In this document: positions 26,452-35,557 of the stretch, one piece after another | Layout of the letters: each line of letters opens with the position of its first letter | Position numbering within the stretch: position 1 is the first letter of the stretch | Assembly: GCF_002944405.1 (NCBI RefSeq) | Contig: NZ_CP024307.1 | Coordinates: forward strand, 3,781,001 to 3,845,000 | Reading direction: 5' to 3' | DNA from: Sinorhizobium fredii | GTDB lineage: Bacteria > Pseudomonadota > Alphaproteobacteria > Rhizobiales > Rhizobiaceae | Length of the DNA: 64,000 nt | Made by a program: the position numbers and the translations under genes | Notes under the pieces: model-generated | Database searches by the model: none | Seen by the model: the letters and a program-made list of their open reading frames with translations, nothing else | What the model was told of the DNA's origin: nothing

Positions 26452-26568
26452 TCAGGATAGGCGGCTCGTCAGAGCGCCGCAGACATGCGCAAAGAACCGT
26501 GCCGGCAGACGCTTGTGGTCCTGCAGCACGACGATTTTCTGGGCGCGACATCCGAACTTGGATTCCAT
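26452..26568 (-). CDS. Candidate 38-residue protein upstream of leuC
   Basis: This short frame runs from an ATG at 26568 to a TGA and would encode a basic, cysteine-containing peptide (MESKFGCRAQKIVVLQ...). Its third codon positions are mostly G or C, as in neighbouring genes. No clear ribosome site precedes it, and it lacks a run of leucine codons, so a classical leu attenuator is unlikely. It lies 75 bases before leuC on the same strand. I do not recognise it; the call is tentative. Confidence 0.35.
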   Translation of the reverse strand: MESKFGCRAQKIVVLQDHKRLPARFFAHVCGALTSRLS

Positions 26569-26634
26569 GGCCGGTGCTCATATCAATTTTTCGACTGTTC
26601 GGCAATTGGCGAGATGGCAGGCAGTTGACGGTCA

Positions 26635-26791
26635 GAGCCCTCCCCAACCCCTCCCCACAAGGGGGAGGGGCTTGGCGCGCGCGGCACCCTCTTCGATCAC
26701 CTCGGCGCAAGAGGCGGCTGCAGCGGTGCAGAAGGGAGGTTTGGGCGCGGCATCGGAGCCCCTCCCCCTTGTGGGGGGTTGGGGAGGGGCC
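26635..26791. repeat. Inverted repeat pair, about 35 bp arms with 85 bp spacer
   Basis: The left arm (26635-26671) reads CCCTCCCCAACCCCTCCCC then ACAAGGGGGAGGGGC. The right arm (26756-26791) is its near-perfect reverse complement. Each arm also has a CCCC...GGGG hairpin of its own. The pair lies between the permease gene and the leuC upstream region. It resembles a small non-coding mobile element but no target duplication is evident. Confidence 0.7.
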
Positions 26792-26809
26792 TTGCGAGGG
26801 GAACGCGCC

Positions 26810-27628
26810 CTACCGCGCCTCTGCCCTTCTCAGCCGCCGCTCGAGCCCCCGAAGCGCCAGCGACAGACCGATCGTCAGGATGAGATAGACATAGGCGACG
26901 ATCGAATAGGTCTCGAAGAAGCGGAACGAGCCCGAGGCGTAGACCTTGCCCATCTGGGTGATGTCGGCGACGCCGAGCACCGAGACGAGTGAGGAGTCCT
27001 TGACCATCGCCACGAAGTCGTTGCCGAGCGGCGGCAGGATGACGCGGATCGCCTGAGGGAGGACGACGAGCCGGAAGCGCTGGTAGCGCGTCAGGCCGAG
27101 CGCCTTGGCCGCCTCCACCTGCCCCTTGTCGACGGAAAGGATGCCGGCGCGGAAGACCTCGGCGATGAAGGCGGAATAGCCGATCATCAGCGCGATGATC
27201 GCCCGCCACATCAGCGAAACGTCGCGCACGACGAGCGGCTCCATGACGCCCGCCTTGACGAGCGGCGTCGCCAGGAAATTGACGGCTGTCACCAGCGCCG
27301 GCGCACCGACGAAGGCGATATAGAAGAGCAGGACGAGGATCGGCACGCCGCGAATGACTTCCGTGTAGAAGCGCGCCGCCTGGCGCAGTGCCGCGTGCTC
27401 GGAAAGCGCCATCAGCGCCACGCCGAGGCCGAGCATGGTCGCGAGCGCGAAGCCGACCAGGGTTACGAAGACGGTGACGCCGAGACCTTTCAGGACGACC
27501 GCGAAGACCTGAGCGAAGATGTCATTGGCGGCGATCACCGCGGCGAGCGCCACGGCGATTACAAGTAGGGCGACCAGCCACCAGGGATAGTCGCCCTTCT
27601 CGGAAGCGGATGAACTGACCGGCGCCAT
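26810..27628 (-). CDS. Amino-acid ABC transporter permease (HisM/GltK type)
   Basis: The 272-residue protein is an inner-membrane permease of the polar amino-acid uptake family. It has about five to six hydrophobic helices, TEVIRGVPILVLLFYIAF, and the ATPase-contacting EAA loop at AAKALGLTRYQRFRLVVLPQ. The ATG at 27628 is followed by a polar N-terminus (SSSASEKGDYPWW). It pairs with the binding-protein gene upstream on the same strand. No ATPase gene or second permease is adjacent, so it either uses a shared ATPase or forms a homodimer with one encoded elsewhere. Confidence 0.88.
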   Translation of the reverse strand: MAPVSSSASEKGDYPWWLVALLVIAVALAAVIAANDIFAQVFAVVLKGLGVTVFVTLVGFALATMLGLGVALMALSEHAALRQAARFYTEVIRGVPILVLLFYIAFVGAPALVTAVNFLATPLVKAGVMEPLVVRDVSLMWRAIIALMIGYSAFIAEVFRAGILSVDKGQVEAAKALGLTRYQRFRLVVLPQAIRVILPPLGNDFVAMVKDSSLVSVLGVADITQMGKVYASGSFRFFETYSIVAYVYLILTIGLSLALRGLERRLRRAEAR

Positions 27629-27645
27629 CGTGATTCCATAGTTGA

Positions 27646-27694
27646 GACGCGGGATGCGAGCGGAAAACCGCATGCACTTTTCCTCATCCCGCTC
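27646..27694. repeat. Rhizobial palindromic repeat, copy 1
   Basis: GGGATGCGAGCGGAAAACCG then CATGCACTTTTCCTCATCCCG forms an imperfect stem. A close copy lies at 52884-52927. It sits between the binding-protein and permease genes. Confidence 0.6.
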
Positions 27695-27749
27695 CACAGC
27701 GCCGCGCGTCCAATAGGACGCGCTAAGGTCGCTGTAGTACTTTGAAATG

Positions 27750-27797
27750 CTGCATGATTTTGTCCTCAAATCGATTCCGATTTAGGGAATCATGCAG
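27750..27797. repeat. Palindromic element CTGCATGATT...AATCATGCAG
   Basis: Perfect ten-base arms CTGCATGATT and AATCATGCAG enclose an inner AAATCG/CGATTT pair. Sequences of this kind are frequent between rhizobial genes. It starts seven bases after the binding-protein stop, so in RNA it would form a hairpin between that gene and the permease gene and could protect the upstream message. Confidence 0.7.
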
Positions 27798-27803
27798 TAG
27801 CGA

Positions 27804-28613
27804 TCAGCCGCCCATCTTGTAGTCGAGGAACCACTTCTTGTTGAGCGCGTCGAAGGTGCCGTCCTCTTTCAGCGCCTTGATTGCGGCGTTGACCGGCTGG
27901 ACGAGATCGGATCCCTTCGGGAAGATGAAGCCGAAATCCTCGGTGCCGAGGGGCTCGCCGACCACCTTGAGCGTGCCTTCGGAGGCGTCGACATAGCCTT
28001 TCGCCGCGACGCTGTCGGTCAGCACCAGATCGACGTCGCCGGCCTTCAGCGCCTGGACCGTCGCACCGAAGGTCTCGAACAGCTTGATGCGCGGGTTCTG
28101 CTCGTTGCCGTCGAGAATTTCATAGACGGCGGTGTAGAAGGGCGAGGTGCCGGGCTGGGCGCCGATCAGCGCGTCCTCGACCGCGGCGAAGCTCTTGGCG
28201 TCCTTGAAGCGCGCCTCGTCGGCGCGCACCAGCATGAACTGCTGCGAGCGCATATAGGGATCGGAGAAGTCGACCTTCTCCTTGCGGTCGTCCTTGATGG
28301 TGATGCCGGTCATGCCGATCTGATACTGGCCGTCGGATACCGATTGGATCATCGCATCCCAGCTGGTGTTCTGATATTCTACCCTGAAGTTCAGCCGCTT
28401 GGCGATCTCGTTCATCGCGTCATATTCCCAGCCGACCGCCTGGCCCGACTTCGGATCGACGAACTGCAGCGGCGGATAGGCGTTCTCGGTAACGACGACG
28501 ACCGTTTGGCCGCCAAGGTCGGGCAGGCCGCTCGCGACGGCGGACGCGGAGAATGCGAAGGGAACGGCGAGGGCAGCGGCGATGCCCGCGAGCACGTGGC
28601 GGCGGATTGTCAT
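27804..28613 (-). CDS. Amino-acid ABC transporter substrate-binding protein (family 3)
   Basis: The 269-residue periplasmic protein has a signal peptide (basic MTIRRH, hydrophobic stretch, cleavage near ASAVASG). It shows the family-3 signatures NAYPPLQFVDPKSGQAVGWE, FRVEYQNTSWDAMIQSVSDG, YQIGMTGITI and KVDFSDPYM. It probably captures a polar amino acid; the ligand cannot be read from sequence. It precedes the permease gene by about 175 bases containing two palindromic elements. Confidence 0.92.
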   Translation of the reverse strand: MTIRRHVLAGIAAALAVPFAFSASAVASGLPDLGGQTVVVVTENAYPPLQFVDPKSGQAVGWEYDAMNEIAKRLNFRVEYQNTSWDAMIQSVSDGQYQIGMTGITIKDDRKEKVDFSDPYMRSQQFMLVRADEARFKDAKSFAAVEDALIGAQPGTSPFYTAVYEILDGNEQNPRIKLFETFGATVQALKAGDVDLVLTDSVAAKGYVDASEGTLKVVGEPLGTEDFGFIFPKGSDLVQPVNAAIKALKEDGTFDALNKKWFLDYKMGG

Positions 28614-28685
28614 TGGAGGAACTCCCGAAAATTGTGGCGACCGAAAATGTCACGAATTTCGCCGGGAAGACAAGCAGATAGTGCT

Positions 28686-28716
28686 AAAAAAGAAAGGCGG
28701 CCGGGAGGCCGCCTTT
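28686..28716 (-). terminator. Rho-independent terminator of rplS
   Basis: On the minus strand AAAGGCGGCC-TCCC-GGCCGCCTTT is a perfect ten-pair stem followed by C and six T residues, 26 bases after rplS. Confidence 0.92.
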
Positions 28717-28742
28717 GCGAATAACTCCGAAGAGTCGAAATC

Positions 28743-29276
28743 TTATTCTGCGGCCGCTTCGGCTGCCTTTGCCTCTTCGGCTGCCTTTGCTTCCGCCGCT
28801 TCGGCGGCTGCTTTTTCGGCGGCGAGCGCCTGGGCGGCTGCGACCTTCTCGGCCTCGATGCGTGCCTTCTCGTCGGCGACTGCCTGGCGCTCGGCTTCGT
28901 TCAGCTTGCGGGCGCGCGTGCCGGTGTTCTCGACGATACGAGCCGACTTGCCGCGACGATCGCGCAGGTAGTAGAGCTTGGCGCGGCGGACCTTACCGCG
29001 GCGGACCACTTCGACGCTCTCGACGAGCGGCGAGTAAACCGGGAATACGCGCTCGACGCCTTCGCCGTAGGAAATCTTGCGAACCGTGAAGCTCTCGTTG
29101 AGGCCGCCGCCGGAGCGGGCGATGCAGACGCCTTCATAGGCCTGGACGCGGGTACGGTTGCCTTCGACGACGCGGACGTTGACGCGGACGGTGTCGCCGG
29201 CGGAAAAATCGGGAAGGGTGCGCTTGGCGGCGATCTTGGCGGCCTGTTCGGCTTCCAGCTGCTGGATGATGTTCAT
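28743..29276 (-). CDS. rplS: 50S ribosomal protein L19
   Basis: The 177-residue protein has the L19 core ([57 protein letters not shown]) at the subunit interface, then a 60-residue Ala/Glu-rich helical tail seen in rhizobial L19. The ATG at 29276 matches the universal start of the family. Usually rplS follows trmD in rpsP-rimM-trmD-rplS; here it lies 33 kb from trmD on the opposite strand, followed by its own terminator. Confidence 0.97.
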   Translation of the reverse strand: MNIIQQLEAEQAAKIAAKRTLPDFSAGDTVRVNVRVVEGNRTRVQAYEGVCIARSGGGLNESFTVRKISYGEGVERVFPVYSPLVESVEVVRRGKVRRAKLYYLRDRRGKSARIVENTGTRARKLNEAERQAVADEKARIEAEKVAAAQALAAEKAAAEAAEAKAAEEAKAAEAAAE

Positions 29277-29512
29277 CGGTCTAACCTTTGCTTTCTTCTG
29301 AAACAGCCAGAGCGCTCTCGGCCGGCCTGTCGGATTTCCTTCAGGCCTTGCCCTCTTTAAGGACAGGAGCGGATTCGCCATTCTTTCTTGGTGGTCGACG
29401 GGCAAGAACCCGAACCGGGGCGGCACATACACCAAACGAGACTGCTTGTCATCCCCGATCGCAGATTTTCTGGGATGCCCGGCGCGTCGATTGTACGCGC
29501 GGCCGAGACATG

Positions 29513-29530
29513 ATAAGGAAACCTTATTAT
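29513..29530 (+). promoter_or_regulatory. Palindromic operator overlapping a -10 element before the MarR gene
   Basis: ATAAGGAAACCTTAT (29513-29527) is a perfect six-base inverted repeat with a three-base centre. TATTAT at 29525-29530, a good -10 match, overlaps its right end. It lies about 25 bases before the MarR start and is a likely autoregulatory site. Confidence 0.65.
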
Positions 29531-29551
29531 ATTTCTACGTGATCGAACCGG

Positions 29552-30025
29552 ATGCCCAGGAAACTCGAATCCGACACGATCGGATTGCTGCTCACCGATG
29601 TCTCGCGGCTGCTGCGCGGCGCCTTCGACCGCAAGGTCAATGCGATGGCGCTCGGCATCACCCCCGGGGAAGCGCGCACGCTGATCCAGGTCGCCGTGAC
29701 CGAGGGCATCAAGCAGGCGGAGATCGCCACGCGCATGGGGATCGAGCCGATGACGCTCTCGGCCTATCTCGATCGCCTCGAGGCACTGGAACTGGTGGCG
29801 CGGGTGCCTGATCCGGCCGACCGGCGCGCCAAGAATGTCGTCATCACCGAAAAGGCCGACCCGCTGCTTTCCGAGCTGATGAGCGGGCTCAGGGGAATGA
29901 TGAACGCCTATACCGAGAGCCTCGGCGACGAGGGCCGCGAGCAGCTGCGCGGCAGCCTCCAAATCCTCCGCGACAATCTTCGCCGCCTGGATCCGTGTCT
30001 TGCCGGCAAGGAGAAGACGCAATGA
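29552..30025 (+). CDS. MarR-family transcriptional regulator
   Basis: The 157-residue protein is a winged-helix MarR repressor. The DNA-reading region is IKQAEIATRMGIEPMTLSAY with the wing at VARVPDPADRRAKNVVITEK. It overlaps the downstream efflux gene by ATGA and a palindrome overlaps its promoter, so it probably represses both genes and is released by an efflux substrate. The inducer is not predictable. Confidence 0.9.
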   Translation: MPRKLESDTIGLLLTDVSRLLRGAFDRKVNAMALGITPGEARTLIQVAVTEGIKQAEIATRMGIEPMTLSAYLDRLEALELVARVPDPADRRAKNVVITEKADPLLSELMSGLRGMMNAYTESLGDEGREQLRGSLQILRDNLRRLDPCLAGKEKTQ

Positions 30026-31260
30026 CGCTCAGGATGAGCGAACGGCGCACGAGCATCATCGGCGCCTTCCTGGTGGCGCTCGGCCCGGTTTCCATGGCGC
30101 TCTATACGCCGGCCATGCCGGAACTCGTCCGCGCCTTCGCCTCCAGCGAGGCGGCGATCAAGATGACGCTGTCGCTCTATTTTGGTGGCTTCGCCTTCGC
30201 CCAGCTCGTCTCGGGCACGCTTTCCGACGTTATCGGCCGCCGGCCGGCGACGCTGATTTTTATGGCCATCTATCTCGCCGGCAGTCTGATGGCCGCCTTT
30301 GCGCCGTCGATCGCCGTGCTGCTCGCCGGGCGGCTGGTGCAGGGGATCGGCGCCTCGGTCGGCATGACGGTCGCCCGCGCCATCGTCCGCGACCAGTTCA
30401 CCGGCACGAGCGCCGCCCGCATCATGAACATGATCGGCATGATGCTGGCGCTCGGGCCGGCCGTCTCGCCGACGCTCGGCGGCATTGCGCTTGGTCTTTT
30501 CGGCTGGCAGTCGATCTTCCTGCTGATGGTCGGCTTCGCACTGATGGCCTGCCTGACCGTGCATTTCTTCATGGCCGAGACGGTGGCGCCCGACCGCAGC
30601 AAGGGGCATCTGCGGCCGATCCTTGCCGCCTATCGCGAACTGCTGGCCGACAGCCGCTTCTTATCGACGACGCTGGTGATCGCCGGCGCCGTCGGCGCGC
30701 TCTACGCCTGGGCGACGATGCTGCCCTTCGTGCTGATCAGCGAGGTCGGGCTGACGCCCACCGAGTTCGGCGTCGGCATGCTGATGCAATCGGGTCTGTT
30801 CTTTTCCGGCACGGTGACGGTGCGGCTCCTGATGCGACGCTTCACGCCGCAGGCGCTGGTGCCCGTCGGCCTCTCTTTCATCGGCGCATCGAGCCTCATC
30901 CTTGCCTTTACAATGCAAGCAATGGAGCCGACCTTCCTCTCGGTCATGACTCCGATCGGCATCTACGCCTTCGGCATCGCCTTCATCATGCCCTATATGA
31001 TGACCGCGGCGATGGCGCCCTTCCCGCATATCGCAGGCACGGCGTCGGCGTTGATGGGCTTCATCCAGATGGGCTCCGGCCTTCTCGGCGGCGCGCTTGC
31101 CGCCCTCGTCGGCGCGCCCGCCCTGGCGCTCGGGACGATCATCCCCGGCTTCGGCCTGATCTCCATCGCGAGCTATATCTGGTATCGCAAGGCGGTTCGG
31201 CTGAGGCCGCTCGCCGCGCCGGCACCAGCCGAAGCGCCGTTGAGCGAAGCGGCGGAATAG
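30022..31260 (+). CDS. MFS drug efflux transporter, Bcr/CflA type
   Basis: The 412-residue membrane protein has about twelve helices. The Bcr/CflA pattern shows in YTPAMPELVRAFASSEAAIK near the start, the loop GTLSDVIGRRPATLIF, and RLVQGIGASVGMTVARAIVR. It probably exports drugs or small toxic compounds by proton antiport. AAGGAG lies eight bases before the ATG at 30022, which overlaps the stop of the MarR gene. Confidence 0.9.
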   Translation: MTLRMSERRTSIIGAFLVALGPVSMALYTPAMPELVRAFASSEAAIKMTLSLYFGGFAFAQLVSGTLSDVIGRRPATLIFMAIYLAGSLMAAFAPSIAVLLAGRLVQGIGASVGMTVARAIVRDQFTGTSAARIMNMIGMMLALGPAVSPTLGGIALGLFGWQSIFLLMVGFALMACLTVHFFMAETVAPDRSKGHLRPILAAYRELLADSRFLSTTLVIAGAVGALYAWATMLPFVLISEVGLTPTEFGVGMLMQSGLFFSGTVTVRLLMRRFTPQALVPVGLSFIGASSLILAFTMQAMEPTFLSVMTPIGIYAFGIAFIMPYMMTAAMAPFPHIAGTASALMGFIQMGSGLLGGALAALVGAPALALGTIIPGFGLISIASYIWYRKAVRLRPLAAPAPAEAPLSEAAE

Positions 31261-31336
31261 AGACAGTTGCAGGGACGTGTGACGGTTTTCCATCCACGAC
31301 ACCACGACGAGATGAATGAGCTGCGCTCGGGGTGGA

Positions 31337-31416
31337 TGCCCCTCTGCTGCCGGGCATGCCTCGTCCCCGTGCGCGGCGTGCGCGGGGAGAAGATGCCGGC
31401 AGGCAGATGAGGGGCA
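31337..31416. repeat. RIME-like palindromic repeat
   Basis: The element runs from TGCCCCTCTGCTGCCGGGCA to GCAGATGAGGGGCA, with inner GTGCGCGG-CGTGCGCGGGG pairing. It lies between convergent genes. Confidence 0.7.
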
Positions 31417-31482
31417 GGCGGAAGGGAGCCGGCCGTAGATGCTCCCCTTGAAACCGGCTTTGCCTTCAAACCGCCCGGCACG

Positions 31483-31512
31483 AAAAAACTGCGGCGGATT
31501 GCTCCGCCGCAG
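31483..31512 (-). terminator. Rho-independent terminator of argG
   Basis: On the minus strand CTGCGGCGGA-GCAA-TCCGCCGCAG is a ten-pair stem followed by six T residues, 24 bases after the argG stop. Confidence 0.92.
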
Positions 31513-31535
31513 CTCTGTCTCGAGGAATTCCGGCC

Positions 31536-32753
31536 TCAGCGGTTGCGGGCAGCGAGCGTGCGCAGGCGCAGGGCGTTCAGTTTGATGAAGCCGGCAGCGT
31601 CCTTCTGGTCGTAGGCGCCCTGGTCGTCCTCGAAGGTGACCAGCTTGTCGGAATAGAGCGACTTCGCGCTCTCGCGGCCGGTGACCATGACATTGCCTTT
31701 GTAGAGCTTCAGCGTCACTTCGCCTTCGACATGCTCCTGGCTCTTGTCGATGGCCGCCTGGAGCATCTCGCGCTCCGGCGAGAACCAGAAGCCGTAATAG
31801 ATGAGCTCGGCATAGCGCGGCATCAGCTCGTCCTTCAGATGCGCTGCGCCACGGTCGAGGGTGATGCTCTCGATCGCCCGGTGGGCGGCGAGCAGGATCG
31901 TGCCGCCGGGGGTCTCATAGACCCCGCGCGACTTCATGCCGACGAAACGGTTCTCGACGAGGTCGAGGCGGCCGATTCCGTTGTCGCGGCCGTAGTCGTT
32001 GAGCTTGGCAAGCAGCGTCGCCGGCGACAGGCGCACGCCGTCGATCGAAACGGCGTCGCCGCGCTCGAAGCCGATCTTGATGATGGTCGCCTGGTCCGGA
32101 GCAGCCTCCGGCGAGATCGTGCGCATGTGCACATATTCCGGCGCTTCCTGAGCCGGGTCTTCCAGCACCTTGCCTTCCGATGAGGAATGCAGCAGGTTGG
32201 CGTCGACGGAGAAGGGCGCCTCGCCCTTCTTGTCCTTGGCGACCGGGATCTGGTGCTTTTCGGCGAATTCGAGCAGCTCGGTGCGGCTCTTGAACGACCA
32301 GTCGCGCCAGGGAGCGATGATCTTGATATCGGGATTCAGCGCATAGGCCGATAGCTCGAAGCGGACCTGGTCGTTGCCCTTGCCGGTCGCGCCATGGGCG
32401 ATGGCGTCGGCACCGGTCTTCCTGGCGATGTCGATCAGGTGCTTGGAGATCAGCGGCCGGGCGATCGAGGTGCCGAGCAGATAGACGCCTTCGTAGACCG
32501 CATTGGCGCGGAACATTGGAAAGACGAAGTCACGCACGAACTCCTCGCGCACGTCCTCGATATAGATCTCCTTGATGCCGAGCATCTCCGCCTTCTTGCG
32601 CGCCGGCTCAAGCTCCTCACCTTGGCCGAGATCGGCGGTGAAGGTCACCACTTCGGCGCCGAGTTCGGTCTGCAGCCATTTGAGGATGATCGAGGTGTCG
32701 AGACCGCCGGAATAGGCGAGTACGACCTTCTTCACGTCTTTGTGCGATGCCAT
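31536..32753 (-). CDS. argG: Argininosuccinate synthase
   Basis: The 405-residue enzyme joins citrulline and aspartate in an ATP-dependent step of arginine synthesis. The P-loop-like pyrophosphatase motif [15 protein letters not shown] lies near residue 12, and [16 protein letters not shown] and [19 protein letters not shown] are conserved. I use the ATG at 32753, where [15 protein letters not shown] fits the family; the upstream open frame is non-coding. It is divergent from the LysE gene and ends in a strong terminator. Confidence 0.97.
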   Translation of the reverse strand: MASHKDVKKVVLAYSGGLDTSIILKWLQTELGAEVVTFTADLGQGEELEPARKKAEMLGIKEIYIEDVREEFVRDFVFPMFRANAVYEGVYLLGTSIARPLISKHLIDIARKTGADAIAHGATGKGNDQVRFELSAYALNPDIKIIAPWRDWSFKSRTELLEFAEKHQIPVAKDKKGEAPFSVDANLLHSSSEGKVLEDPAQEAPEYVHMRTISPEAAPDQATIIKIGFERGDAVSIDGVRLSPATLLAKLNDYGRDNGIGRLDLVENRFVGMKSRGVYETPGGTILLAAHRAIESITLDRGAAHLKDELMPRYAELIYYGFWFSPEREMLQAAIDKSQEHVEGEVTLKLYKGNVMVTGRESAKSLYSDKLVTFEDDQGAYDQKDAAGFIKLNALRLRTLAARNR

Positions 32754-32919
32754 GATGTCTGTCCGTGCTATTCGAGGGCGGAATGCCGCCGTGCAAAATC
32801 TGCGGCACTTTAGCCAGAACTCGAAGCGATACAAGCGGAACAAGCGGCATTCGGACGAATCTGCTGGCGAAAGGATGTAAGCTTCGGTATCAGCAAAGAC
32901 CTGCGCCTGAGGAATAGCC

Positions 32920-33561
32920 ATGGACTTCCTGCCAAGCCTGCCGACCCTCCTTACCTTTGCCGGCGCGAGCCTGCTGCTGGCGGCAACGCCCGGACCCGAC
33001 ATGACGCTGTCGATCAGCCGGGCACTGGCGCAGGGCAAGAAGGCCGCGCTCTTCGTCGTGGTCGGCACCGGGCTCGGCATCGTCGTCCACACGCTGCTCG
33101 TCGCCTTCGGCATCTCGGCGCTGATCACCGCCTCGCCGACCGCCTTCCTGGTGTTGAAGACCGGCGGTGCCGCCTACCTCCTGTGGCTCGCGATCCAGGC
33201 GATCCGCTACGGCTCCAGCCTGTCGGTAACGAAGGTGGCGGAGGCGAAGGGTACGGCGCTTTCGAACATTTCGACCGGCTTCTCCGTCAACATCCTGAAC
33301 CCCAAGGTCGTGATCTTCTTCATGACCTTCCTGCCGCAATTCGTCAGCGCCGACGACCCGGCGGTGACCGGCAAGCTCCTGTTCCTCGGTTTCTTCTTCA
33401 TCGCTATCGGCATGCCGGTCAACGCGCTGGTGGTGCTAGCCGCCGACTGGCTGGCGGCCTGGCTGCAGCGCAACAGGCGGGCGATGCGAGCGCTCGACTA
33501 CAGCTTTGCCGGGGTGTTTTCGGTGTTTGCCGTGAAGATTTTTCTGACGCAGGCGCGGTGA
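32920..33561 (+). CDS. LysE/RhtB family amino-acid exporter
   Basis: The 213-residue membrane protein has about six helices and the family pattern [20 protein letters not shown] near residue 25 and [20 protein letters not shown] near residue 113. Such proteins export amino acids or related compounds across the inner membrane. TGAGGAA precedes the ATG. It diverges from argG, which makes export of an amino acid such as arginine a thought, but the substrate is unknown. Confidence 0.9.
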   Translation: MDFLPSLPTLLTFAGASLLLAATPGPDMTLSISRALAQGKKAALFVVVGTGLGIVVHTLLVAFGISALITASPTAFLVLKTGGAAYLLWLAIQAIRYGSSLSVTKVAEAKGTALSNISTGFSVNILNPKVVIFFMTFLPQFVSADDPAVTGKLLFLGFFFIAIGMPVNALVVLAADWLAAWLQRNRRAMRALDYSFAGVFSVFAVKIFLTQAR

Positions 33562-33586
33562 CGTCCATCCCGAGGGCTCTTGCCCC

Positions 33587-34822
33587 TCAATCCTCGCCGT
33601 GGTTGGCGATCATCATCGCCTCGAAGGCGAGTCGGTCGACCTTGCGCATGCGCTCCGATTCCGACTTGAGCTGGCCGCAGGCGGCGAGGATGTCGCGGCC
33701 GCGCGGGGTGCGGATCGGCGAGGCGTAGCCGGCCTGGTTGATGAAGTCGGCGAAGGCTTCGATCTGCTCCCAGTCCGAACACTGGTAGTTGGTGCCCGGC
33801 CAGGGATTGAAGGGGATCAGATTGATCTTCGCCGGGATGCCCTTCAGGAGCTTCACCAGTTCCTTGGCGTCCTCCAGGCTGTCGTTGACGTCCTTCAGCA
33901 TTACATATTCGAAGGTGATGCGGCGCGCATTGGACAGGCCCGGATAGGCGCGGCAGGCCTCCATCAGCTCCTTCAGCGGATATTTCTTGTTGATCGGCAC
34001 GAGCATGTCGCGCAGTTCGTCTTTGACGGCGTGCAGCGAGATTGCCAGCATGACGCCGATCTCCTCGCCGGTGCGATAGATTTCCGGAACGATCCCGGAG
34101 GTCGACAGCGTGATGCGCCGCTTCGAGAGCGACAGGCCGTCGCCGTCCGAGGCGATCAGCAGTGCCGTCTTGACGTTCTCGAAATTATAGAGCGGCTCGC
34201 CCATGCCCATCATCACGATATTGGTGATCTTGCGGCCCTCGGCCGGCACGATCGCGCCCTGCGGCGTGTCGCGCTCCGGAAAGTCGCCGAGCCTGTCGCG
34301 GGCGAGCAGAAGCTGCGAGAGGATTTCCTCGGCCGTCAGATTACGCACCAGCTTCTGCGTGCCGGTGTGGCAGAAGGAACAGGTGAGCGTACAGCCGACT
34401 TGGCTCGAAATGCAGAGCGTGCCGCGGCCTTCCTCGGGAATATAGACGGTCTCGATTTCCACCGGCCGTCCGGCGCCGCGCGGCGGAAAGCGCAACAGCC
34501 ATTTGCGCGTGCCGTCGCCCGAAACCTGCTCTTCGACGATTTCGGGCCGGGCAACGGTGAAATGCTGCTTGAGCATTTCGCGCATGTCCTTGGAGACATT
34601 CGACATCTGGTCGAAGTCCGAGACGCCGCGCACATAGAGCCAATGCCACAGCTGGCTGACGCGCATCTTCACCTGCCGCTCCGGCACGCCTTTCTCGACC
34701 AAGAGCTTGGCCATGTCCTCGCGCAAGAGGCCGATCAGCGACGGCTTTTCCGTTTGCGGCGCGACGCGCACCTGCGGCGCCTTAACGATATCCGGCCTGT
34801 TCAAGATCTCGGTGGCTGGCAT
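33587..34822 (-). CDS. rlmN: 23S rRNA (adenine-C2)-methyltransferase RlmN
   Basis: The 411-residue radical-SAM enzyme methylates C2 of A2503 in 23S rRNA and of A37 in some tRNAs. The cluster motif [11 protein letters not shown] binds [4Fe-4S]; [14 protein letters not shown] and the C-terminal DILAACGQL, with the cysteine that resolves the methyl adduct, are present. AGGA lies before the ATG at 34822, chosen over an in-frame ATG 54 bases upstream. A terminator-flanked IalB-like gene lies upstream on the same strand. Confidence 0.96.
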   Translation of the reverse strand: MPATEILNRPDIVKAPQVRVAPQTEKPSLIGLLREDMAKLLVEKGVPERQVKMRVSQLWHWLYVRGVSDFDQMSNVSKDMREMLKQHFTVARPEIVEEQVSGDGTRKWLLRFPPRGAGRPVEIETVYIPEEGRGTLCISSQVGCTLTCSFCHTGTQKLVRNLTAEEILSQLLLARDRLGDFPERDTPQGAIVPAEGRKITNIVMMGMGEPLYNFENVKTALLIASDGDGLSLSKRRITLSTSGIVPEIYRTGEEIGVMLAISLHAVKDELRDMLVPINKKYPLKELMEACRAYPGLSNARRITFEYVMLKDVNDSLEDAKELVKLLKGIPAKINLIPFNPWPGTNYQCSDWEQIEAFADFINQAGYASPIRTPRGRDILAACGQLKSESERMRKVDRLAFEAMMIANHGED

Positions 34823-35002
34823 GCTCGTGGTCCTGTCATGGAGCGGGGGCTGTCCGGATATGCGTCTCCGGATCATCTTCCGATGCTCGAACTGAAGTAT
34901 GGCGAGCCTTCGGGCGCGCTCACACGGGGCGCAGGGCTCTGGATTGCGGGCGCTTTAGCATTCTTTTTGCGGCGAGTCACCATGAGCGCTTCAGCCGAAA
35001 GC

Positions 35003-35027
35003 AAAAAGGCCGGCTGAGCAGCCGGCC
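35003..35027 (-). terminator. Rho-independent terminator of the IalB-like gene
   Basis: On the minus strand GGCCGGCT-GCTC-AGCCGGCC is followed by five T residues. Confidence 0.9.
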
Positions 35028-35053
35028 TCTGAGTCGGGAACGCAGGGTCCGGC

Positions 35054-35557
35054 CTACTTGCAGGCCTCGATCTGCTTCAAGGCGGCGGAGATGCCGGAGA
35101 GCGAATAGGAGTAGGAGGTTGCCGTGCCCTTGCGCGACTTGGCGTTGACCGACATGTCCTTGCCCGATTTCATCGCCGCGACCAGCGCCGGCTCTTCCGC
35201 GGCATTCTCGACCCAGGCAGAGTTGCCCTTGGTGAACATGATGAAGGTGCGTCCGTCGATGACCACGTTGACCTTCGAATTGTCCTGTAGCTGATAGCCC
35301 ATCATCACCTGCGGCTCGTAGCTGATGTTCTGCCCCGGGCGCTGCGAGACGAGGAAGAAGATGTCTCCGTGGTCGACGCCGGCAGGGCTCTTTTCCTTTG
35401 GAACCGACAGGACATAGCAGACCTTGCCGCCGCCCGACTGATAGGAGTACGCGCCCCAGGCGTTGAACTGCTGGATTCGCGTCGGCGATTGCGCGGAAGC
35501 CACGCCGGCTGCCGCCATTACGAGTACGATTGCAGTTGCGATCTTTCTTGCAAACAT
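35054..35557 (-). CDS. Invasion-associated locus B (IalB)-like periplasmic protein
   Basis: The 167-residue protein has a signal peptide (MFARK, hydrophobic core, cleavage after AAGVASA). The mature part fits the IalB family of alphaproteobacteria: FNAWGAYSYQSGGGKVCYVL and GRTFIMFTKGNSAWVENAAE. The name comes from Bartonella; in free-living rhizobia the function is not known. The ATG at 35557 is the one that begins the signal peptide. It is transcribed alone and closed by a terminator. Confidence 0.82.
   Translation of the reverse strand: MFARKIATAIVLVMAAAGVASAQSPTRIQQFNAWGAYSYQSGGGKVCYVLSVPKEKSPAGVDHGDIFFLVSQRPGQNISYEPQVMMGYQLQDNSKVNVVIDGRTFIMFTKGNSAWVENAAEEPALVAAMKSGKDMSVNAKSRKGTATSYSYSLSGISAALKQIEACK

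Noticed and set aside
26377..26600. Leucine attenuator of leuC
   Set aside because: No run of leucine codons and no terminator/anti-terminator pair were found.
29277..29551. A ribosomal-protein leader before rplS
   Set aside because: No stable or family-like structure was recognised. The terminator is downstream of the gene, not upstream.
31321..31420. Coding frame near the RIME-like repeat after the MFS gene
   Set aside because: Frames here are made of repeat sequence and have no conserved features.
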